The notes beneath the pieces are model-generated. The model did no database searches, was not told where the DNA came from, and was given only the letters and a program-made list of their open reading frames with translations. Position numbers and translations under genes: made by a program. Source: a bacterium (GTDB lineage Bacteria > Eremiobacterota > Eremiobacteria > Baltobacterales > Baltobacteraceae). Taken from it: a stretch of 9,351 nucleotides of DNA. The DNA lies in contig JAJXVC010000064.1 of assembly GCA_021782295.1 (NCBI GenBank), forward strand, positions 1 to 9,351. Reading direction: 5' to 3'. Of the stretch, positions 1 through 4,337 are shown one piece after another (the first letter of the stretch is position 1; each line of letters begins with the position of its first letter).

Positions 1-66
1 AGCTTCGGCGCGTGCACGGATTTCGTAGTAGGCGACCAAAATCTCTTCGGTAATGGTAGGCTGCAT
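1..66 (-). CDS. N-terminus of an unrecognised protein (cut by window edge)
   Basis: The minus-strand reading frame starts with ATG at 64-66 and runs open off the left edge. The visible residues start MQPTITEEILVAYYEIRARA. The start codon follows the TAA of the 40-residue ORF with no spacing (TAAATG), so the two are probably transcribed together and translationally coupled. A weak GGAG lies about 13 bases upstream, inside the preceding ORF. The visible piece looks like an amphipathic helix rich in Glu, Ala and Tyr, with no signal peptide. I do not recognise a family from 22 residues. Support comes from the tight junction and the open frame only; the gene could also begin elsewhere. Confidence 0.45.
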   Translation of the reverse strand, partial: MQPTITEEILVAYYEIRARAEA

Positions 67-189
67 TTAGGATGGTAACTCCGTGAGCTGAAGCTTGGAC
101 GAACGTTGATTCGCTATAAAATGCTGGGCGTCAATACGTTCGATAAGGCGGAGACTTGAGGTGTTGCTTGATGTATGACGATTTTTCAT
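67..189 (-). CDS. Small 40-residue ORF with good ribosome binding site
   Basis: The minus-strand ORF runs from ATG at 187-189 to TAA at 67-69. The N-terminus is MKNRHTSSNTSSLRLIERID and the C-terminus is KLQLTELPS. The first third is Ser/Thr rich, the rest is basic and polar; it has no Cys and no hydrophobic segment. The sequence before the start (AAAGAAAGGGAACTT) is nearly the same as that before the 52-residue ORF at 1996-2154 (AACGAAAGGGAATTTT), which argues that both are real. A 12-base palindrome lies just upstream. The stop abuts the start of the next gene. Function unknown: a leader peptide, a precursor of a modified peptide, or a small regulator are all possible. A larger overlapping frame (131-418) has no such ribosome binding site. 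Confidence 0.45.
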   Translation of the reverse strand: MKNRHTSSNTSSLRLIERIDAQHFIANQRSSKLQLTELPS

Positions 190-493
190 AAGTTCCCTTT
201 CTTTGATTCATGAATCGAGCGGATGGCACGCTGCACCCTCGGCAAGCGCTACCTCTTCGAAGTTCGAATGCAAACTGCGGAATGCAGCAAAGCTGCTGCG
301 ATACCGGGGCTCGGAGGGGAGCGCTCAGGAGATGGGTGAAGCCCTCGCGCTCGGCAATATTGAACCCCCGCAGGCGCGTAGACGTATATGTCGAACAAAC
401 GTTCGCAAATAAACGCAATGCAACCCATCCGTTGCGAAGGATAAGGAAAGTTTAAAGCATCGATATCGTGACGCTCATCCGTGATGGACGATC
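190..493. other. Region without a gene between divergent genes
   Basis: About 300 bases lie between the minus-strand 40-residue ORF and the plus-strand HAD gene. Several overlapping short frames exist on both strands, but none has a ribosome binding site or recognisable protein content. Small hairpins can be drawn at 284-296 (GCAGC, AAA, GCTGC), 392-405 (CGAAC, AAAC, GTTCG) and 420-435 (GCAAC, six bases, GTTGC). The right end (about 430-480) is less GC-rich and is the likely promoter area for the HAD gene, but I could not assign a clear promoter. Confidence 0.5.
205..216. promoter_or_regulatory. Perfect 12-base palindrome upstream of the 40-residue ORF
   Basis: GATTCATGAATC reads the same on both strands. 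It sits immediately upstream of the purine-rich ribosome binding region (about 191-201) of the minus-strand small ORF, where a dimeric DNA-binding protein could act. No -10/-35 pair could be assigned with confidence, so an operator role is a guess. Confidence 0.25.
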
Positions 494-1168
494 GTGAACG
501 CCGCGCCGTCGTCGCTGCGCCGCGTGCGCGCCATCTGCTTCGACCTTGACGGAACCTTGATCGATCCGTATCTCGGTATCGCGCGAAGCATTGCATTCGC
601 GCTCGATCGCCTCGGCCGTTCCGAGATCGACGTAGCGGATTGCAAAGCGTTTATCGGTCCACCGATTCAGGAGACGTTTCGCGTGCTTCTTGGTCGCGAC
701 GATGCCGCGGTAACGAGCGCCGTGGAATATTTTCGCGAGCGTTACGCCGAGCGCGGGATTTTTGAAGCGCAACCGTATCCGGATATCTCCGCCGTCCTCG
801 CCGATTTGAGCGCCGAGATCTCGCTCTTCGTGTGCACCTCGAAGCCGAGGCTCTATGCCGATCGAATTGTGCGTGCCTTTGCTCTCGATCGATTTTTTAC
901 CGGAATATATGGGAGCGAGCTCGACGGGACTCGCACGCGCAAATCCGAGCTCTTAGCGTGGCTCCTCAAACGCGAGGGACTCAGCGAGGGAAGCGTGGCT
1001 ATGGTGGGCGATCGTTCGCTCGATATCTCCGCAGCCCAAGAGAACGGTTTGCCGGGCTTCGGCGTCCTATGGGGGTATGGAAGCGAGCAAGAACTGACCG
1101 ACGCAGGCGCCATGCGCCTTTTTTCGGAGGTTCATCAGCTCCGCTCGCTGCCCTCGATTATTGCGTGA
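494..1168 (+). CDS. HAD-superfamily hydrolase (phosphoglycolate phosphatase-like)
   Basis: This 224-residue cytoplasmic phosphatase-like protein belongs to the HAD superfamily, Gph/PGP-like group. Motif I is FDLDGTLID (nucleophile Asp17 and Asp19). It is followed by an alpha-helical cap of about residues 25-95. Motif II is CTSKP (Thr115), motif III is Lys150 in RTRKSELL, and motif IV is GDRSLDI (Asp173, Asp177). All catalytic positions are present, so an active Mg-dependent phosphomonoesterase is expected. The substrate cannot be told from sequence; phosphoglycolate or a nucleotide are usual for relatives. The start is GTG at 494, the first possible start after an in-frame TGA at 482; the ribosome binding site is weak. 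The 3' end overlaps the convergent membrane-protein gene by 11 bases. Confidence 0.9.
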   Translation: MNAAPSSLRRVRAICFDLDGTLIDPYLGIARSIAFALDRLGRSEIDVADCKAFIGPPIQETFRVLLGRDDAAVTSAVEYFRERYAERGIFEAQPYPDISAVLADLSAEISLFVCTSKPRLYADRIVRAFALDRFFTGIYGSELDGTRTRKSELLAWLLKREGLSEGSVAMVGDRSLDISAAQENGLPGFGVLWGYGSEQELTDAGAMRLFSEVHQLRSLPSIIA

Positions 1169-1451
1169 CCTCGACGTAATCGCGCTCGCCGTTTTCGGGG
1201 TTGTAGCGCACCTCGAGCAGTTTGCCGCTCGTTGGATCGATGAACCGCTCGCCGGTCGCTTCCCAGCCCGGCGCAGTCCGATCGATCTTCGGGCGATAGC
1301 GAGATCCCTCGAAGATGACCGCGACCAAGACGATCGCGCCGATAAGAAACCACTCGCTCCCCAATGGCCAGAGATAGTAAGAACCGAGGAAGAGCGTTGC
1401 ACCGGCAAGCACGAAGACGGCGGCCGCGAGTAACAGGATACGTTTGAGCAT
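1158..1451 (-). CDS. Small two-helix membrane protein, unknown function
   Basis: This 97-residue protein has a first membrane segment at about residues 4-26 (ILLLAAAVFVLAGATLFLG) and a second at about 34-49 (EWFLIGAIVLVAVIF). A hydrophilic C-terminal half of about 48 residues follows, containing DPTSGKLLEVRYNPENGERDY. That tail resembles short beta-hairpin segments seen in many uncharacterised small membrane proteins; I do not recognise a named family. The ATG is three bases after the TAG of the YbjQ-like gene, and a good GGAGG ribosome binding site lies inside that gene's last codons (CCGGAGGTATAGACGATG), so the two form an operon. The C-terminus overlaps the convergent HAD gene by 11 bases. 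Confidence 0.75.
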   Translation of the reverse strand: MLKRILLLAAAVFVLAGATLFLGSYYLWPLGSEWFLIGAIVLVAVIFEGSRYRPKIDRTAPGWEATGERFIDPTSGKLLEVRYNPENGERDYVEVTQ

Positions 1452-1454
1452 CGT

Positions 1455-1778
1455 CTATACCTCCGGTTCGATGACGCAGGCCGTGCCGTAGGCGACGATC
1501 TCGCTCATCATCTGACCCAGTTCGGATGAATCGAAGCGCATCGAAAGCACGGCGTTCGCCCCCATACTCTGCGCGTTCTGCACCATGCGATCGAGGGCGT
1601 GACGCCGCGCCTCTTCGAGCATCTCGGTATATTCGGTGATTTCACCGCCGCCGAGCGAGCGAAGGCCGGCCATGATATTCCCGCCAAGCCCGCGGCTGCG
1701 GACGACGATACCGAACACCTGGCCTTTCACTTCGCGTATCCGCGATCCAGCGATCGCCGGCGTTGTAACGACAAGCAT
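1455..1778 (-). CDS. ybjQ: YbjQ/UPF0145 family protein (putative heavy-metal-binding domain)
   Basis: This 107-residue protein spans a full UPF0145 (YbjQ) domain, whose usual length is about 105. Recognisable features are the N-terminal strand VVTTPAIAG, the KGQVFGIVVRSRGLGGNIMAGLRSLGGGE segment, the long helix EYTEMLEEARRHALDRM, and the C-terminal NAVLSMRFD and YGTACVI strands. Members form small ring-like oligomers. The 'heavy-metal-binding' label is historical and the biochemical role is unknown. ATG at 1776-1778 follows a strong ribosome binding site (TGGAGGGTTCGC). It is the first gene of a two-gene operon with the small membrane protein. The gene-free segment directly upstream holds a chain of hairpins that may control or insulate it. 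Confidence 0.9.
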   Translation of the reverse strand: MLVVTTPAIAGSRIREVKGQVFGIVVRSRGLGGNIMAGLRSLGGGEITEYTEMLEEARRHALDRMVQNAQSMGANAVLSMRFDSSELGQMMSEIVAYGTACVIEPEV

Positions 1779-1844
1779 GCGAACCCTCCATTCGCGCCTA
1801 CCTACCGTGGTTGCAAAGCCGAAGTTTCGGGCCTTCTCCGGAAA

Positions 1845-1880
1845 TCATAGGGGAACGACCATTCGATCGTTCCCCTATGA
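1845..1880. terminator. 14-bp perfect inverted repeat (hairpin)
   Basis: TCATAGGGGAACGA at 1845-1858 is repeated exactly inverted at 1867-1880, with an 8-base spacer. It lies 66 bases upstream of the YbjQ-like start on the minus strand. No T-run follows on either strand, so a classic intrinsic terminator is not certain. A transcript-end stabiliser, an operator or part of a structured leader are alternatives. Confidence 0.5.
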
Positions 1881-1907
1881 CCTGCTGCACTCTCCTGAAG
1901 GAGGGTT

Positions 1908-1939
1908 TGGGTGCGCGCGGTGGAGGTCGCTCGCACCCA
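1908..1939. repeat. 8-bp inverted repeat (hairpin)
   Basis: TGGGTGCG at 1908-1915 pairs with CGCACCCA at 1932-1939 across a 16-base GC-rich loop. It sits between two stronger hairpins in the same gene-free segment, so it may be part of a larger fold. Confidence 0.35.
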
Positions 1940-1943
1940 TTTC

Positions 1944-1973
1944 CCCTTGGTAACGGCAAGCCGTTACCAAGGG
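1944..1973. terminator. 13-bp perfect hairpin with CAAG loop
   Basis: CCCTTGGTAACGG at 1944-1956 pairs with CCGTTACCAAGGG at 1961-1973. A bulged C would allow three further A-T pairs at the base. It lies 23 bases past the stop of the minus-strand 52-residue ORF and is well placed to end that transcript, although no U-tract follows the stem. Confidence 0.5.
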
Positions 1974-1981
1974 AAACTTAT

Positions 1982-1995
1982 CGACGTTTTCGTCG
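1982..1995. repeat. 5-bp hairpin at the stop of the 52-residue ORF
   Basis: CGACG (1982-1986), loop TTTT, CGTCG (1991-1995). It abuts the TAA (1996-1998) of the minus-strand small ORF and precedes the stronger 1944-1973 hairpin on that transcript. Confidence 0.35.
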
Positions 1996-2154
1996 TTAAT
2001 TGAGCCGTTTCAGTACGGCGGAGAAGCCCGATACGCGAGGGCCCCAACCGCTGAATCCCGTCCCGAACTGCGTCGTTTCAATAACGCGCGTCATCGAGAT
2101 CACCGGCTCTTCTGCTTCGACTACCGGTTTGTTGGTTTCCGAAGTCGCTCTCAT
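1996..2154 (-). CDS. Small 52-residue ORF, Gly/aromatic-rich C-terminus
   Basis: The ORF runs from ATG at 2152-2154 to TAA at 1996-1998 and is preceded by AACGAAAGGGAATTTT, a leader almost identical to that of the 40-residue ORF at 67-189. The N-terminal half is acidic and polar (MRATSETNKPVVEAEEP). The C-terminal half is Gly, Ser and aromatic-rich (FGTGFSGWGPRVSGFS) and ends in basic LKRLN. There is no Cys. This leader-plus-core look is compatible with a ribosomally made, modified peptide precursor, but no modifying enzyme is visible nearby, so this is speculation. The same frame stays open upstream to 2421, but the added residues lack a ribosome binding site and cross an AT-rich control region, so I chose the shorter form. 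Hairpins follow the stop. Confidence 0.5.
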   Translation of the reverse strand: MRATSETNKPVVEAEEPVISMTRVIETTQFGTGFSGWGPRVSGFSAVLKRLN

Positions 2155-2481
2155 AAAATTCCCTTTCGTTTTCGCATCGCTCTGCGCGAATCGCAGCGCT
2201 AACGTACATCCCCTACTACGCGCGCTATACGATATTTGTTTCACTGCGAAATAATAAATATTGCAGATGAAAGAGTGATGAATAACGTGTGACAGTCGCA
2301 TGCAAAGACGGGAAAATATGCGCAGCATAAACCGACCTACGTCGGGGAATTCTCGGCCGCGGATCCGGAGCTCGGGCGCCCCTGGGCGAGGGGGGGTCGG
2401 AGCGTCTGGCCCCGTCCGCAAAACCTGGGGGGAGTGGAACCTTGAGGTGGAAGCAAGCGTACTATAGGTGAGGTAACTTTC
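2155..2481. promoter_or_regulatory. Divergent control region between small ORF and regulator gene
   Basis: No gene is supported in this 327-base stretch. The left part (2228-2325) is AT-rich compared with the surroundings and includes TATTTATTATTT and TCGTATAGC on the minus strand; it is a likely promoter for the 52-residue ORF. The right part (2341-2440) is very GC-rich with G-runs and a dense cluster of hexamer palindromes. A possible ECF-sigma-type promoter for the regulator reads GGAACC (2436-2441), 16 bases, CGTACT (2458-2463); it would put the transcript start very close to the ribosome binding site (GAGG at 2470-2473), so it is tentative. Confidence 0.4.
2347..2380. other. Cluster of seven overlapping hexamer palindromes
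   Basis: Within 34 bases are GAATTC (2347), CGGCCG (2354), CCGCGG (2357), GGATCC (2361), TCCGGA (2364), GAGCTC (2368) and GGCGCC (2375). This is several times more than chance would give. It could be a natural GC-rich control region, or a linker-like remnant from library construction or an assembly join. Confidence 0.4.
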
Positions 2482-3912
2482 GTGGAACGACTCGTTTTCG
2501 GCCCCTTCGAGCTAGACGTCGAGCGGCTGGTGCTCAGCGCGGGCGGCACCCAGCTCGCTTTGGGTCCCAAGGTGGTGGAGACGCTGCTCGCGCTCGCCGA
2601 GCGCCCCGGTGAGATCATGGCGAAGAAGGAATTGCTGGCGCGAATCTGGCCCGAGGGCTTTATCGAAGAGGCAAGCCTCTCCCAGAACGTCTACGTGCTG
2701 CGCAAGAGCATGCGCGCCTACTGGAGCGGCGAGGTCATCGAGACGCTTCCTCGGCGTGGGTATCGCTTCGTGGCCCCGCTTGAGGCGCCGGCCGTCGCCG
2801 CCGCGACGCAATCGGTCGCGGCGCCCCACCCCGCCCCCCCGCCCGAGCCCCCCATCGGCATTCCGAGCCCCCGGCGCCGCTGGTTGCCCTCAACGGCGGC
2901 CCTCGCTGCCGCCCTCATCTTCGGTGCGTTCGGCCTTCGGTTCGTGGCGCTTCGGGGCGATGCGCAAACGCGGACGCTTCCGCCGACCGCGCAGCGCCTC
3001 TATGCACTGGGGCGGTACTATTGGAACGAGCGCAGCCAGACGAGTCTCTTGCGGAGCCTTGCGTATTTTCATCGCGTCGTCGCTATCGCTCCCCAGGATC
3101 CACGGGGATACGAAGCGCTCGCCTCGGCCGAAGCGATGATGGGGGATTACGGGTACGGCGTTGCTTCGCGCGATTATTCGGCGGCGGGAAGAGATGCACG
3201 GCGGGCGATCGCGCTCGATCCCAATGCCGGAGAAGCCTATGCCGCCCTCGGCGCAATCGCGCTCGATCGTCGAGAATTCAAAAGCGCCGGTCATCTCTTG
3301 AAAAAGGCGGTAAAACTCGCGCCGAAGGATGCGCCGGCGCGCGAATGGCTCGGGATCCTGCGTTTGAATAACGGCGACGCCGCCGCGGGGTATCGCGATT
3401 TACGCCTTGCAGCGCGGCTCGATCCGCTCTCGACGGCGACGACGGCGTGGCTTGCACAGGCTGCCTATTTCGACCGGCACTTCCACCAGGCGATCGCCGA
3501 CGCGCACCAAGCGCTCGATCTCGATCCCCATCGCCTCGACACGATGACGACCATCGGCCTCGCGCAAGAAGCTCTCGGGAAGAACCGCCTTGCCGCCGCG
3601 ACCTTCAAGGCGTTTTCGGGGCGCTGTTCGAGTTGCCGCAACGAGGGTGCCGCGCTCCTCGCCGATCTCTACGCCCGCGAAGGAAAACGCACGCTCGCGA
3701 AACATGAACTTGCGCTCGCGCGTACCGACGTGCGCGACGTGGGCCGCGACGATTTGGCCTTTGCGTTCGCCGCACTCGGAAAACGCGGCAGTGCGTTGGC
3801 GGTGCTCGCGCATGCCGGCGCTGCGACGCACTTAGCGTTCGAGATGGATCCGCGCTTCGATAGCCTGCGCGGGTTTCCGATCTACCGTTCGGCCCCACGC
3901 GTCTCTTCGTGA
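2482..3912 (+). CDS. CadC/ToxR-like winged-helix, membrane-anchored TPR regulator
   Basis: This 476-residue protein has an N-terminal OmpR/PhoB-type winged-helix DNA-binding domain at about residues 3-98, with the typical VETLLALAERPGEIMAKKEL and VYVLRKSMR helices and the ETLPRRGYRFVAP wing. A Pro/Ala-rich linker (100-132) and one membrane segment (about 134-157) follow. The region from about 168 to 455 holds TPR-like helical repeats (ALDPNAGEAYAALGAIAL, LAPKDAPAREWLGILRL, LDLDPHRLDTMTTIGLA). The topology implies a cytoplasmic DNA-binding part and an outward-facing sensor. CSSC at residues 382-385 could be a redox pair. The start is GTG at 2482, eight bases after GAGG; the wing domain begins right at the start. 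The stop overlaps the GTG of the selenoprotein gene by four bases (GTGA), so the two are probably coupled. The target genes are unknown. Confidence 0.85.
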   Translation: MERLVFGPFELDVERLVLSAGGTQLALGPKVVETLLALAERPGEIMAKKELLARIWPEGFIEEASLSQNVYVLRKSMRAYWSGEVIETLPRRGYRFVAPLEAPAVAAATQSVAAPHPAPPPEPPIGIPSPRRRWLPSTAALAAALIFGAFGLRFVALRGDAQTRTLPPTAQRLYALGRYYWNERSQTSLLRSLAYFHRVVAIAPQDPRGYEALASAEAMMGDYGYGVASRDYSAAGRDARRAIALDPNAGEAYAALGAIALDRREFKSAGHLLKKAVKLAPKDAPAREWLGILRLNNGDAAAGYRDLRLAARLDPLSTATTAWLAQAAYFDRHFHQAIADAHQALDLDPHRLDTMTTIGLAQEALGKNRLAAATFKAFSGRCSSCRNEGAALLADLYAREGKRTLAKHELALARTDVRDVGRDDLAFAFAALGKRGSALAVLAHAGAATHLAFEMDPRFDSLRGFPIYRSAPRVSS

Positions 3913-4337
3913 GCGCACCGCCGCTCAGCGGCCACGCTTCGGCACGGGCGACGCTCGATGCGCATATTGCGGCGTTGCTTGAGGGCGGCAGCGTCGATCG
4001 CCGCGTCAAGGAAATTGTCGGCGTAATGGTTGCTTGGCTCAACGCGTGCGAGTATTGAATGGACGTTCATGGCGCTTTGGCAAAGCGCCTCGGCGTCGAT
4101 GAAGCGACTCTTCACGATCTTTCAGGTTACGCAACGAGTTCGCGTTTTTCCGATCTCGAGCGCGCGGCGCTCGCTGTCGCGGTTGCGCTCACGCGTGAAC
4201 CGCGAGCACTGCCGGAAAACCTCCGTGCTGCCGTATTGAAGGCAAGCGGTCGCGAAGGCTTTGAAGAGATCGTCGCAACGATAGGGCTATTTAATTATTT
4301 GACGCGCTTGCACAACGCGTGTGGGGTTGGCGCTTAA
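3909..4337 (+). CDS. AhpD-like (carboxymuconolactone decarboxylase family) selenoprotein, in-frame TGA = Sec50
   Basis: I read one 142-residue protein through a TGA at 4056-4058. The upstream half has VDRRVKEIVGVMVAWLNACEY; the downstream half has MDVHGALAKRLGVD, then SSRFSDLERAALAVAVALT and ATIGLFNYLTRLHNACG. Together they form a normal-length AhpD-like/CMD domain. The active site reads C47-E-Y-U50-M-D-V-H54, matching the family's CxxCxxxH. Glu35 lies 12 residues before C47, the same spacing as Glu118 to Cys130 in M. tuberculosis AhpD. The likely role is peroxidase or thiol-disulphide-type redox chemistry in the cytoplasm. The start is GTG 3909, the first possible start after an in-frame TAG at 3861; it has no ribosome binding site but overlaps the regulator stop (GTGA). 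The stop shares TTAA with the convergent M48-RDD gene. The alternative is a pseudogene with a Cys-to-stop mutation, or a separate 92-residue gene from ATG 4059; neither explains the motif position and hairpin. Confidence 0.85.
4062..4097 (+). promoter_or_regulatory. Putative bacterial SECIS element
   Basis: GGCGCTTT (4071-4078) pairs perfectly with AAAGCGCC (4082-4089) around a GGC loop (4079-4081). An outer helix GACG (4062-4065) with CGTC (4094-4097) is separated from it by a small internal loop. The stem starts 12 bases, and the loop 20 bases, after the TGA. Bacterial SECIS elements, bound by SelB, are coding-region hairpins just after the UGA with a small loop carrying G in its first positions, about 16-37 bases from the UGA. 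All of this fits. Confidence 0.75.

Noticed and set aside
131..418. 95-residue minus-strand frame
   Set aside because: No ribosome binding site at its start and no domain; the nested frame at 67-189 has a good leader and a coupled neighbour.
1996..2421. 141-residue minus-strand version of the small ORF
   Set aside because: The extra N-terminal 89 residues cross an AT-rich control region and a GC-rich palindrome cluster and have low-quality composition; the ribosome binding site is at 2154.
4056..4058. TGA as a simple nonsense mutation (pseudogene)
   Set aside because: Possible, but the position at exactly the redox Cys, the intact coding sense on both sides and the well-placed hairpin favour selenocysteine. 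Kept as the main alternative.
4059..4337. A stand-alone 92-residue CMD-family gene starting at ATG 4059
   Set aside because: It would lack the catalytic Glu and both active-site redox residues, has no ribosome binding site of its own, and begins directly after a TGA that sits at the catalytic position of a frame that is continuous upstream.
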